Shown: one piece after another, positions 49,401 to 61,300 of the stretch
Layout: the number at the start of each line of letters is the position of its first letter
Position numbering within the stretch: the stretch's first letter is position 1
Assembly: GCF_036669915.1 (NCBI RefSeq)
Contig: NC_089322.1
Coordinates: 18,923,719 to 18,987,718, forward strand
DNA: 64,000 nt
Direction: 5' to 3'
Origin: Pocillopora verrucosa
Taxonomy: Eukaryota > Cnidaria > Anthozoa > Scleractinia > Pocilloporidae
Position numbers and translations under genes: made by a program
The notes under the pieces: generated by a model
Told to the model about the DNA's origin: nothing
The model's database searches: none
The model's input: the letters and a program-made list of their open reading frames with translations, nothing else

Positions 49401-49428
49401 ACAAAAACAGCACACTGACGAGCAACAT
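40478..49428 (-). CDS. Divergent GH20 beta-N-acetylhexosaminidase-like gene, 12 exons, with an in-frame stop
   Basis: GH20 enzymes remove terminal beta-GlcNAc/GalNAc from glycans, usually in lysosomes or outside the cell. Exons: 49001-49428, 48307-48420, 47463-47582, 47109-47222, 46592-46691, 45803-45920, 44555-44649, 44111-44184, 43462-43540, 42092-42259, 41066-41170 and 40478-40567 (535 codons). MLLVSVLFLSVVGPLCAS is a signal peptide or anchor; an upstream ATG at 49518 is in frame. An N-terminal GH20b-type domain leads to DDEPRYVHRGLMLDAGRRYF. The catalytic Asp-Glu is in FHLGLDEV (usual HxGGDE). Late motifs are LLGGEMAMW and IWPRA. The exon at 44111-44184 is required by phase but contains TAA at 44124-44122 (codon 384), so the assembled frame is interrupted. 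Divergent from BCAP31. Confidence 0.8.
41889..42006. repeat. Foldback MITE in GH20 intron
   Basis: The left arm beginning TGCAATTTGGTGTAA and the right arm ending TTACACCAAATTGCA are inverted copies, with ACTTTTCAAAGA/TCTTTGAAAAA further in. The complete element is close to a hairpin of ~118 bp. Confidence 0.7.
43648..43800 (+). repeat. Decayed Penelope-type terminal fragment
   Basis: Degraded match to the block series at 7550-7730: GCTAATGCTCGCAACTTCAG, ACTCTTTGTGGTGACCAATTT, TTATCAACTCAGTT and CACTGACGCAGCACCA. Confidence 0.45.
43790..43990 (+). repeat. Imperfect (CAGT)n-rich tract
   Basis: Repeated AGTCAGTCAG / GACAGTC / CAATCAGT motifs in a GH20 intron, densest at 43795-43860. The long plus-strand frame here (Ser/Gln-rich) is a by-product of the repeat. 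Confidence 0.7.
46126..46527 (+). repeat. G-rich minisatellite, ~20-bp unit
   Basis: About 20 copies of a GGGGATGTGGCAGGGGAGG-type unit with small indels, in the GH20 intron between exons 5 and 6. Frequent runs of four or more G on the plus strand give many potential G-quadruplexes; the GH20 transcript is C-rich here. Long open frames on both strands through the array are repeat artefacts. Confidence 0.9.
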
Positions 49429-49709
49429 GATGAGAAAAGTGGTCAGATGGATATAAGATGAGTTTTTGGCAAACGTAACATTCAGGAAAGTTCTGATGTG
49501 TATGTGACAACTTGTCAAAAATGAGATCTAAAATCGGAAGTGTTCGTCATTGGATCGGAGTTGGTCGGAATGGATCCGGTATCCTACATTGCTAGGCTAC
49601 CAAGCGTAGAAGGCTCGGCTACCTCCAAAGTCTGGCTGTACAGTCATCAAAATCTAGTAATAAAACGCTGGGTGGAGGTTAGAATAGTTTGAAAGACATA
49701 TTCGCTACA
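49429..49709. promoter_or_regulatory. Divergent promoter region, GH20 gene / BCAP31
   Basis: 281 bp lie between the GH20 start (49428) and the BCAP31 start (49710). About 49465-49635 is duplicated at about 58080-58255 upstream of the second BCAP31 copy, including TCATTGGATCGGAGTTG and TCCTACATTGCTAGGCTACC. This implies that it contains BCAP31 promoter elements. Confidence 0.5.
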
Positions 49710-52700
49710 ATGACTATCCAGTGGACTCTCGCTGCTGGCTTTCTGTACACTGAGATCGGTGTTCTTTTGTTGTTCTGTCTTCCTTTTATTTCGGCCAAAA
49801 GGTAAGGTTTTTGAATAGGGAGAATCTGAAAACTTGCAGCTCAAGTCGATCGAGCGTCACATGGATTTACGCTGGTTTCGCCCTGTTTCCTTTTCTCCCC
49901 GAGTAACTTCGACCCGTGTCAACTTCAAGTTCGCTTTATCATATGTGTATTTTTATGTCTAACTTACATTTTATGTGCTTTAACATTTGTATTTATGCAA
50001 CAGATTTATATTTAAAGGTATTTACGGAAAGATACGGAGACACGAATTGTGTAGATTTTGTGCAAAGTAGACAATTTTTCGAACGTATCTTTATGTTCAT
50101 GTACATGTGCCAAGGATGTGCATAATATTTTTTGTGTTTTGCTTAAACGTAATGCTTTGATAATGCTTTTATTATATATGTTTGTGATATCTTTGAATTT
50201 ATTTATGATGTATCAGTCATATGGCGGGTCGAAATTGAATTTGATGCGGGGCGAAGTTACTGGATCGAAAATGAAATGGGGCGAAACTGGCGGATACCGT
50301 CACATGAAAGATAACATTAATACAGAGCTTCCACCTTGGCGTTGATCATCACAATGAATGATTAATACTTTTGCATTTTGTATTTTAGATGGAATCAACT
50401 TTTTAACTCCAGGTTCGTGGCTGCTTTGTTTGCGTATGGAAATTTCTACTTCAACGTCATTGCGTTAGTGATGGCTCTACTTTTACTAGGTAACACATTT
50501 AATTTTTAATTTATTTTTATTTTAAATTTATTTATTTATTAAATTTATTTAATTTTTAATTTAATTTAATTTAATTTAATCTGCCATCTGTGTTGAACAA
50601 GATTAGCCTATAAAGAGACTATGCTATGCTATCAGAATCTAATTTTACATAGTTCCATGCCAAAGTCTGCATTTGTCATCATACAGTATGTATTTCTGTC
50701 ATGCTTCCGGGATGTGGCCAAAGTGAAAGAGGAATTGTTCAGTAGCTTTCATTGATCAAAGAAAACCAACTAGTGAAAAGCCAAGAAAAAAATGTCACTT
50801 GTCATTCCTGAGTCACATGTATTGCAAATTTTGGGAATCTTTAAAGCTAATCTTGCCTTCAACGCATACGTTTATCTTGATGTTGAGTCATCCTTACTAT
50901 TTATAGTGAAGATGTACCTTGATTGAAATGTTAATTGGATTTTCACACATGATGCAATCATCAACAGACCAGAAACAATCATCAACCTATTTAGAAAGAC
51001 TGCAGTAAATTTCACAACAAATTGTCAGATATTTTCCATAAGTGGGTATTATGCAATCCTGTTTGTAAACCACCACCCAACCAATATTTCCATTTGATTT
51101 GAGATTCAATTGTTCAACCATACTTATGACTATTATCAATAAAGTATCAGAAAAACCATTGTGTTACTCTCTATTTCTAATCCAAATTTTCCCATGAAAT
51201 GCTAATTTGAAGAAATTTTTGGTTATGTGGTATTGAAACTGAAGTGTAGACATTGATGTATGTCTCAAGTGGCTACAGGACTCTCTTGCCCTTAAAGATG
51301 GAATCCTTTCTAACCAAATAAGACATAGCCTTTGAATGTAAACTGAATTTACTCCAATCATGGGTGGCTGGTACTTTTTAGCATGTCATTCTGAAAATGT
51401 GAAAGCTGACCCTTAACCCCTAAGAGTCTTTGGCTTCTAATTTCTCCTTCAGTATCACCCTTGAATCAATTATAAAGTTCATGAGAATAAAGGAAATGAT
51501 CTCCAGCTCAAGAAGCTCCAGATTGTTACACAAATTCTCCTTGTTGGTATCACAGGAAATGCAAAGAGAACAGTGGGGAGAATATGAAAACTAATTTTAC
51601 TAGAGTTTAATTTTATTTATCCAATTTAAGGTTAATGTTATTTCCTAATCTCAGTGTGATAGACAGCCAACAGAAACCATTAGCCAAAAAAAAGTGTTGA
51701 AACCATCAAAATTAGTCTTGCATTTTTATGAATTTACTATTTTTTAGATTCAATTCGTGAATCCAGAAAGTACAGCAAGATGGAGTCCACTGCACAAGTG
51801 GACTTGCACAACAATCCTCAGGCAGAAATCATGGCTCAGATGAAATTGTTTCGTGCACAGCGTAATCTGTACATTTCTGGATTTTCCCTGTTTCTTTTGA
51901 TGTAAGATATGTTATTAAGTATTAACCTTAAAACTGATAGAAATGATTGCAACAGAACTTCTCCTTACCATATCACCATATTATCCAATAAATAAGAAAT
52001 GAGAGTAGAAGAAAATATCAGCTACAGTAAGTGGTTATTTTCTAGCAAGAGCACATGATTCTTTTGACTAAGTTTTAATGAAAATTGAAATGGTCAGAAT
52101 GGTTAACTGCTTATTGCATCTTTGGAGTTAAAGAGTTTTATGATTGCTTTTGAAAAAACATGAGTCCCAGGCAATAGGTATGGTCAGAAGCATTTAACTT
52201 GAGTTTGAGCCTAAAACTCTGCCTTGGATATCATGGTTGAAAGTTTATCTATCGAGATAGGAATGCTGAACTATAAATGGTAAGTACTGCAAGGAAAAAT
52301 TAAAGAATTTAACATCACTTACCTGAAAATTATTAGTCTACAAGATAATACTTTTTTATCATGGAAAAGTAAGGAAATTTTGGAAATCAATTTCTGTGGT
52401 AACTATAAATTTTACTCTTGTTACCCTTCACAGAGTGCTACGTCGTGTTGGAAAGCTTCTCTCCAAAAATTCTGTTCTTGAAGCTTCCAATGAAGCCAGT
52501 CTGCGTCAAGCACAAAATGTGTCTCAGCAGTGCGAAAAATTGATGGAGGAAAATAATGAACTTAAAAAGGTAATGTTGAAAGGTATGTGCAAGGTGGGTC
52601 TTGTGTGTCGTACAGCAATCTAGCAAAGAAAAATTGATAACCATGTTTTGTGTATAAAAGAAAGAGCCTCATGAAAACTTCAAGAACTGCTGAGCTCCTT

Positions 52701-55458
52701 TGAAAGCACTGAAAAAAGGTGGGAACATATTTGCCCTAAATCTTTCAATTGTGGTTTTATTAGACAGGACTAATCAAGCAGAAGAATTTTGTGCACAGAT
52801 GAAATCACTTTGAAATCATCTTGGAAGAACATGTTTTGATGTCTCATTCACAAATCATATTCAATACAAGGTTTTAAACTGTATGCAAAAGTTTTAGTGA
52901 CACATGGCTCAGAATGCATCCTTGGAGGGCTTAGCTCTCAGGAAATAGAGACCCACTGGGGAGGGGAGGTACTTTTGAGCCGTGACATAGATTTTGTAGA
53001 AAAAGATATGTTTCTTTCATTTGTTTATAATTGTTAAATCTCTCTTAAAAAGGCCATAGAAGGCACAGAAGGAAAAACAGAGACAAAGACAGAGACAAAA
53101 GATGAAGATAAAATGAACCAAGAGCTGAAAGAATTGAGAGAAGCCTTGGAAGATAAATCCAAGAAGCTTTCAGAACGATCTGAAGGTGCTGCTAAGTATG
53201 ACACTTTTTAACAAGGGGGGGGGGAGGGGAGGTGAGGTCAAATTGTCTTTAACCCTTTAGCCCTTTCACTCCTATGATCTGAATATGTATTCTCTATACT
53301 GTTTGTCCAATATTTCTTTAAAATTTTGCTCTGAGAATTTATTTGCCCTCAGTTAAAGGCTTTTTTTTTCATGTCTCATTGTCTTTCTGCACTTAAATGT
53401 ATGGATACCTTAAGCAGAAATTTGACTGTTTAATGGTTGCTCCAGGGAGGTGAACTTCTCCTTACAATTTCTAAACATCACCCAGTGGAGTGGTAATGAG
53501 AAGACACAACCAATCAGTTGGAGGGTCCAATATGAAAACAATCCTCACAGTCATGGATACTACTTAACTAGCAGTGAAAATAAGGCCTGAAAAAAATTCA
53601 GGCCAGTACAGGATTTGACCCATGACCTCTGCAATACCGGTAGCTCTCTACCAACTGAGCTAACAAGCCAACTGGGAGCTGGTCATTATGTTCTCGAGTT
53701 CCTTACTTTCCACTACTGGTTAAGTAGTATTTATAACTGCAAGGATCACTTTCATTTTTGTTTCTTCAACCACAGTTCACATATATATGATTTTCATATA
53801 TTTGCAGCCATTTATTCAGTTGAAGGGTGTTATCATGATATGCTATCAAATAATTTTCAAGGAACTGTGTACCCAAGCAGCTAGAAGGAAGCCCCCAAAT
53901 ATCAGTATGCATTTTCTCAGTACTGTTCTCTGCACATTTCTTAAAGTGCTGATAAAGGAATTTGTTTAACAGTCAAGAGCTTCTTTTGTTGGTGATCATT
54001 TCCTTAGCCATTTGAGTGACCAAGACAGAATTTCTCCTTACAATATCGATGCAATATCAAGCAGACAAGTTATGAGAATAAAGAAAAATATCAATTAGGG
54101 AGTTATAAGTTCATCCAATACCAAATTCTCAAAACTAACATCACAAGAACTGTTTGGCAGACAGTAAGGAGAATTACTAATGTGATCTTGGGAATTAAAG
54201 GGTGAATGAGTGATTTTGGGGTAATATTCAGGGCTCGAAATTAGCACTCGCAAACTCGCGAAATGCGAGTGGTTTTTCGAAGTTGCGAGTCTAAAAAATA
54301 TCCTCTAGCAAACATTTGCTAGTTAGGTTCGTTCTTTTGCTAGTAAAAATAATCTTACTAGCAAAACTTTGCTAGTAGACAGAAAAGTTAAGTTCGAGCC
54401 CTGATATTGTGAGGAGAAATTAGATGTTGGTCACCTTTATGGGCAAATGTTAGTGGTTTACTGTCATAAAACCATAAAACGAAAATCAAGACAATTACAG
54501 CAGCCCAGTAGTAAAGAAATATCATAAGGAGCCAATCAGAACTCAAAAATTAAAAAAGGAAACTGCCTGAAGCTCAGGAAACGTGTGTGAATAAATCACA
54601 GTTGACCTTCTCTGGTTTGGTTTTCATCCCGGCAGAGCTTGAAAGGACTAAGAAAGATTTGGCTGCGTTGAAAGAACAGGCCGCAGGACTGACACGGGAA
54701 TACGACAGACTTTTGGAGGAACATGCCAAAGCACAGGTGAGAGGGGAGAGTAGGGAGATGGATGTTAATTTAGCCTGGGAGCAGGCCCTTGTTACTTGCG
54801 CTACAGGGCGCGCCTTTCTCCGCCCGCAGGAAGATTTGGGACGAGTCGGGGAGAGATTTACCTGGAGTCTGGAACTTATAATGCGGGTCTGAAAGGACGC
54901 CACTGTTTTTTTCATCATCTATTTTCCTCCACGAATGCAGCATTCTAATTGGTGGAAAATGACCGGTCCTGTCATTTTGACATAAACTAGTGCTTTATAT
55001 CGATGATCAAACGCAGACCTCACGTCAGCTTGTGACTTGTTCAAGGCTTCATACTTTCCCGCGAACAAAGAAACACTCGTACCGAAGCGCTGATAATTTT
55101 GGCCGGCTCATTGGGAACAAGAGGTTCTAGAAAGGACGCAGAATTAATGTAGAAGGAGATTTGTGGGAGTATTTACGGTAAAGAAACAAGGAACTAGGAT
55201 TGTAGAGAGAATCAACTGGTTTTCTTTAAAAAAATTTTGAGCGTTCTGAAACTCGATCCTCCAACCTAAAAACTCGACTCTCGATTCCCAAATATTTCGA
55301 GAATTGAGGTTCCAGGTTCGAGTTTCCGGTCGAGATTGACATTTTACCAGTTACCGTTACCCACCTGAGGTTCGTTTTAATTACTTTTGTTTCTCTTCCA
55401 TCAGGCCCAGCTGGAGAAAGACGAGAACCAAACAGGAGAAGAAAAAAAAGAAAACTGA
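49710..55458 (+). CDS. BCAP31: B-cell receptor-associated protein 31-like ER export receptor, 7 exons
   Basis: ER membrane chaperone/cargo receptor (BAP29/BAP31 family). Exons: 49710-49801, 50389-50489, 51748-51901, 52434-52569, 53053-53185, 54636-54736 and 55405-55458, 256 residues (human BAP31 246). The N-terminus starts MTIQWTLAAGFLYTEIGVLL and has three membrane segments at ~residues 7-25, 45-64 and 103-120. NLYISGFSLFLL leads to IVLRRVGKLL, then a charged coiled coil. The family-typical LTREYDRLLEEHAK is near the C-terminus, which ends KKEN, a KKXX ER-retrieval signal. Exon 5 uses a weak donor (G|GTGCTG); reading on instead gives GAAKYDTF and a stop. A possible AATAAA is at 55859. It is tandemly duplicated downstream. 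Confidence 0.9.
53530..53700 (-). mobile_element. tRNA-derived SINE
   Basis: The minus strand has an A box TAGCTCAGTTGG (53662-53651) and a B box GGGTCAAATCC (53621-53611), spaced as in a tRNA. GGCCTGAATTTTTTTCAGGCC and a tail (CACTGCTAGTTAAGTAGTA) follow. A second, inverted copy of the tail sequence lies at about 53700-53750. The aligned intron of the second BCAP31 copy (near 62215) lacks it. It is not a functional tRNA gene: the anticodon region does not fold convincingly and the tail is SINE-like. Confidence 0.7.
54229..54403. mobile_element. 175-bp MITE with CAGGGCTCGAA ends and ATATT duplication
   Basis: Terminal inverted repeats CAGGGCTCGAAATTA and TAAGTTCGAGCCCTG are flanked by ATATT on both sides (54224-54228 and 54404-54408). 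It interrupts a ~200-bp type A repeat. The second BCAP31 copy keeps the uninterrupted site near 62635-62650, so insertion after the gene duplication, or before with clean loss, is indicated. Confidence 0.8.
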
Positions 55459-55864
55459 GGTCATGTCACCAATATCTGGATTATTTGATTATAATAACAC
55501 ATTTATTGGAAGAGAAGATCTAAAGATAGCCCGTCGCATAGTCTCTGTTTAAGGCTTGTGAGAAAGCGTAGAAGTCACTGACAAAACTGACTATTTTTGT
55601 TTTTTCAAGTATGATTATTCGTAAATAGTTGGTATTTATACTGATTAACATTTGTTTGTAAGGTAAGAATTGAGGATATTACAAGTCACTGTTAGATTTA
55701 AACTTGAAAGACCAGTTTTCTAGGACGGTTGTTTAGTTGCAAGTACATCAAATTAAATTCAAAAGTATTGAAAAATATATTTTAAAATACTTACAGATCT
55801 TTGTAAACAGTATTTGTTCAAGTAACCTTCACATAGTTAAAGTATGGCATTATTTAGAAATAAA

Positions 55865-58079
55865 GATTTGTGAGGCACTGAAGCGTGTTTTCTTGTGTGT
55901 TTCTCTTTTCGTGAACCAGATATTTTGATCCTGCTCCAGGCCTTCAGTAAGTAAAATGAAGTGCAATGATGAACGGCGCCACAGTAGCGAAGGAGTGAAA
56001 ACCGAGGGGGGGCTTGGGCAGGGTGACTCTGCCCCTTCAAAAGTGAGCGGTTTTCTCACTGTGCGCGTGGAAAAGGCTAACTTTTATTAGCAAGAGTTGC
56101 TTAGTGGGCAGAATCGTTGCTTCGTAACACGTAGCTATTTTTTGGTTATGTATCATTTTTCTCACATTTTCAAAAGTCAAATGAATACTGGTTTAGATCC
56201 GGAATCTTCAAAACTTCGCTCTGTGCGTTGTTTTAAATGTGAAAAATTCATCCAATGTACTTCCCTTTCTGACGTAAAATCTAATATCAGTCTAACACGG
56301 AAACCCGTGCGGAATCGCTTTCGAAAGTGATAACTGTATTCATTTGCTTTCGAGCCCCGCAGCGCGCTACGTCAGGAATTAAAATGTTCAAATCCCAGTA
56401 CTGTTTAAGAAAACTATATTAGTAGCCCCATTGCATAAAAGTTGTTGTTGGTGGATATATTACGATTTCAACAGAATCCGTTCGGGCGCTATGAAACGAA
56501 TTGAAAGATTTTAGGGGCGAGCTTGTTTCACTGCAAGGGTGAGCTCGCAGAGGTGGTCGGGAGCGAACTTGTAATAGGTTGAAACCTCCAGTTGCTGGTT
56601 AACACAGTCAATCTTCTCTCGTGCGACCACCTTTAATGCAGGGGAAAATGGTCACTAAAGGAGGTGGTCCCCGGAAAACAAAGATCAAAATATAAACCCT
56701 AAAAGAAAGGAGAAAAATTATTGCAGCCACTGAAAGAAATCATTTATTCTTGTCTCGTTGGTTAAATGACGCAGTTGTACAAAGTTTTTCTTAAAAAAAT
56801 CTAATTCTGAACAGGTCTTTAGTACTGGTGTACTCTACACGTCGTTTTGATTTTTGGTTTTTGCGACAGGTACATTAGCAATTTGAAACAGAATCCCTTT
56901 TAATCACTTGAAATCAATTGCCACAAAAAACTTTGAACAACATTGCCACATGGTTTGAATTTTGTGCGTATATCTATCTGCCTATTTGTAGAATATTTTT
57001 GACCAATTGGCGTAACTCAAAGATTTCCTTTTATCTTGATGATGGTCCTTATTGAAAACAAGAAACAAACTTTGAAAAATTTAGGGCCTCAAAAAGGGTC
57101 GTGTACGGTTAAGAAGATCGAAGAAAGGACGCTAATTTAAGAGTTTTTGAAACAGCATTTAACAAAGAATTCTAACGAGCATTTATAAGGAGGTCGCTGA
57201 AGGAAAGTAGTCGCTTCATAGCTTCGGACCTCTGAGATCCTCCCCATGGATCCGAAAATGTTTCCCCGTGTCTCTCTCGAATGCTTTTCAACGAAATTTT
57301 TTCCAAAGACGTATTTGCATCAATATTTCTCAACAAGAATAAAAGTTTCAAATGCCAGTTTCATACTTTTAGTGGAAAAGAATAATACCAAGAACTTACC
57401 AAACCTTGAAAACATAAGATTGAAGGAGTTCGAGTTTAACCTTCGCCACACGCTTCAAGCTAAAGGCGGATTTGAACACAACAAGCATCTGAAAGACAAG
57501 ACTCTTGTTAACAATACAACCAGTTTCCTAACTCACTTTTGGCTTTGATCACTTCTGAGTTTCATTGCCTTTTACGCTCTTGTCAATTCGGTCAACCAAT
57601 AAAATGGAGACAGGAGAGAACCAATCACGACCTGATGTCACGCATTTTCCCGCGCTTAGCGCAGGTTGCGCGCCTTTGCCAAGTCTTGTTTAGGTGGTTC
57701 TGAGATAGACCTTATTTCTGATTCACTGTGATAAGGATAAAGCAACAGCATAATTTTACTACATTATTTGAATCTCACACCATACTCCTCGAAGGCTGAT
57801 AGTGGAAAGGAAAATAAAACAAACAAACGAATCACTGAAGCTAAAACGAAGAAAACTTGATAAAAGGATAGTCACGTGTATTTCACTTGAAAAACTGAAG
57901 CCGAGTTCGATTGCTAGTGTTTGAGAATATTTGACTTAAAGCCGAGACTTCACCGGTATTAATGTATTCTTTGTGTTTGCATATGGCCACAATCACAAAT
58001 ACGAAAAAGGACTATTCCATCAGCTTCACCCCATAACTATCCAAAGAATAACAGACGGAAAAAAACTATAAATATATGA
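55865..58079. other. Spacer between the two BCAP31 copies
   Basis: No gene recognised. A decayed GCGAACTTG/GAGCTCGC repeat (as at 2490-3030) lies at about 56490-56600. A 100-codon plus-strand frame at 57246-57548 has no recognisable domain and no supporting splice or repeat evidence, so it is not called. Confidence 0.45.
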
Positions 58080-58348
58080 TGAATTTTTTGTACACATAAC
58101 AATCAGGAAAGTTCTGGTGTGCCTGTGACAACTTGTCAAAGATGAGACCTAAAATTGGACGTGTTCATCATTGGATCGGAGTTGATCGGGATAGATCGGA
58201 TATCCTACATTGCTAGGCTACCAAGTCTAGAAGGCTCGGCTACCTCAAAAGTCTGACCACACATTTATCGCTTACATTCATTAAACATTCATCAATAAAA
58301 CGCTGAGAGGAAGTTGGAAGAGTTTAAAAGACATATCCGCTACAAAAA
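58080..58348 (+). promoter_or_regulatory. Duplicated BCAP31 promoter without GH20 gene
   Basis: Matches 49465-49709 with scattered substitutions and marks the left edge of the tandem duplication. The GH20 coding start is not included, so a formerly two-way promoter now serves one gene. Confidence 0.5.
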
Positions 58349-61300
58349 ATGACCGTCCAATGGGCTCTCGCTGCCTTATTTCTGTACGCCGAGATCATTG
58401 TTCTTTTGTTGTTCTGTTTTCCTTATATTTCTACCGAAAGGTAAGCTTTTTGAATAGGTAGAATCTAACAACTTGCAGCCCAGTTGATCGAGCGTCGCAT
58501 GGAAGATAACATTGGTGCAGAACTTTCACCTCCGTGTTGATCATTACAATGAATGATTAACACTTTTGCATTTTGTATTTAGATGGAATCAAATTTTTAA
58601 ATCCAGGATCGTGGCTACTTGGTTTAGTAGTGGAAGTTACTACTTCAAAGTCGTTGTGTTGGCGATGGTTCTATTGTTAGCAGGTAATACTTGCATTTAG
58701 ACGTTCAAATGACTCGTGTTATCTTTATGGTGCATTTACAAAACTAGAAAGCTTTTTAACGATCCATACTACACTCTACCGTCTGTATTGAACAAGCTAA
58801 GCCTGTAATAGATAACTATGCTATCAAAAGTTAATTTTACGTAGTTCCATGCCAAAGTCTGCATTTTTCATCACACATTATGTGTTTCCGTCATGCTTCC
58901 GGGTTGTGCCCAAAGTGAAAGAGGAATTGTTCATTAGCTTTCCTTGATCGAGAAGAACCAAATAGAGAAAAGCCGAAAAAAAGAAAGTCACTTTTTATTT
59001 CTGAGTCACATGTTTTTTGGAAATCTTCTAAGCTAATCTTGCCTTTAACGTATAAGTTTATATCGATGTCGAGTCATTTTAACCATCAAGCAATCCTGTT
59101 TGTAAACCATCACCCAACCTATTGGCCATGAGGTTGCGCGTGAGACTGGGTCGGTTTCGCTTCGAAGTGCATTATCAGACTGTTTTGAGAAATGTTGCTC
59201 TTTGAGAAAATGAAGCTTGCGTGAACATCGATCTCTTCGAAAATGGGTAAATTTAGCTGTTGTGTTCCAGGATGCACCAACAACTGGAGAAACTCACCAA
59301 ATATGAATTTCACACTTTACCAAGCGATCCCTAAGTAAAAAAAGGCGTACGTACAACTGATACGAAATGTAACCTTGTAGAAAAACGCACTAAGCACAAG
59401 GATTCGTGGAGCGCATTTTCCAAGAGGACTGAGGATGAGTAGAAATTAACTTCCTTCAATATTTCCCAGGAATATCATCCCAAAGAAGCGCTGTATTATA
59501 CAGAAATCGCGACTGCCGCCGAAAGGTGAAAACAAGGGCTCACAACCTCGACAAAAAGACTCGATAGTCGATAGCAACGAATGTGAGAACCCGGATTGAT
59601 GTAAACACTGCCAATACAATTCAGAGAGACCAAGCTTCCCAAACTGAAGTTTATACTGAAGGCCAAGCTTGTTAAGTGGAAGGTCTCAACGAATCAAAAG
59701 ATCTTAAAGATGAAATCGCTTCTATTAAACAAGAGATTGAATCGCTGAGGGAAGCCGTCAATGAAAGAAGCACAAAACCATTTTTCTTGTAAATTCCAAG
59801 CCCGCATATTCCATCATCAAGAGACTCTCCTTCCTTCAATCCAATCTTCTTGACTTCAACAATCTGGATGTCATTTTTGACTCCGTCAGGAGACGCACCT
59901 TAAAATGGATGTGTCTCAGATACAAAAAACCTGACTTGTGTACCTTCTGGCCAGTCTCATTTTCAAATGTTTGGATGATACTTGATTCTGATTCAATACC
60001 ATCTCACATGGCGTTAGTTTGTACTTGCTTAGTATAAAAAAGCACTCCTGAAACAGCTTTAGTTGGGCTTGATGTTGGCTTTCACAAACATCTCTTGCAC
60101 TGTCAAGCAGTTATGGGTGGTTTCCATACATCAAACCATGTTCTTGTTTCATTTTGACCTTTTGTTTCTTCAGCAATTACATTTCTTTCCTTGACAGAGT
60201 TATATAATCTCTTGCTGGATCTGAGTGCCTTTTCCTTTATGTCTGTCATTGAAAGTGACCGTAGGGGATAATAGGGTTTACATCCTCAAAAGACACCATA
60301 CTCAAATTGCATCCCCCAAAACAGCCCCATAGTGCAGTTTGAAACAAAACTGAGCCAGTCTCAGGCACAACCTCAAAATGGCCAATATTTCCAGTTGATT
60401 TGGGATTCAGTTGTTCAACCATACTCATCACTATTATCAATAAAGTATCAGAAAAACCATTGTGTTACTCTCTATTTCTAATCCAAATGTTCCCACGAGT
60501 TGCTATTTTGAAGAAATTTTTTGTTATGTGATATTGAGACTGAAGTGTAGACATTGATGTATGTCTCAAGTGTCTACAGGACTCTCTTGCCCTTTGAGAT
60601 GGAATCCCTTCCAACCAAATAGAACATAGGCTTTGTAATTAAACTGAATTTACTCTAATCATGGCTGGCTGGTATTCTTTAGCATGCCTCTCTTAAAATG
60701 TGAAAGCTATGAGATATTCAGGGAAGGTTTCCCTTGTTCCCTTAACCCTTAAGAGTGTTTGGCATCTAGTTTCTCTTACAGTATCACCCTTGAATCAAAA
60801 ATAAAGGTCATGAAAATAAAGGAATGATCTCCAGTTTAAGAAGCTCTAGATTGTAAAATGAATTCTCCTAGTTGGTACCACAGGAAATGTAAAGAGAACA
60901 GTGAGGAGAATATGAAAACTAATTTTACTAGTTTTTGATTTTATTTATCAAACTTAATGTTAAATGTTATTTCTTAACCTCCGTGTAATAGACAGCTGAC
61001 AGAAACCATTAACTAAAAAAAAGTATCGAAACCATCATAAGTAGTCTTGCATTTTCATGAATTTCCTATTTTTTAGATTCAATTCGTCAAATCATCAAGT
61101 ACAACAAGCTGGTGTCTTCTTCTCCAGGGGACTTGCGCAACAATCCTCAGGCTGAAGTGACAGCTAAGATGAACTTGTTTCATGCACAGCGTAATCTGTA
61201 CATTTCTGGATTTTCTCTGTTCCTTTTGATGTAAGCTTTATTATTAAGTATTTACCCTAAAACCGACCGAAATGATTGCAACAGAACTTCTCCTTACTGT

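Noticed and set aside
53605-53680. tRNA gene (A and B boxes)
   Set aside because: Box spacing is tRNA-like but the sequence continues into a SINE tail and a similar fragment occurs at 15137; treated as SINE.
57246-57548. 100-codon plus-strand frame between the BCAP31 copies
   Set aside because: No recognisable domain, no splice or repeat support; chance frame.
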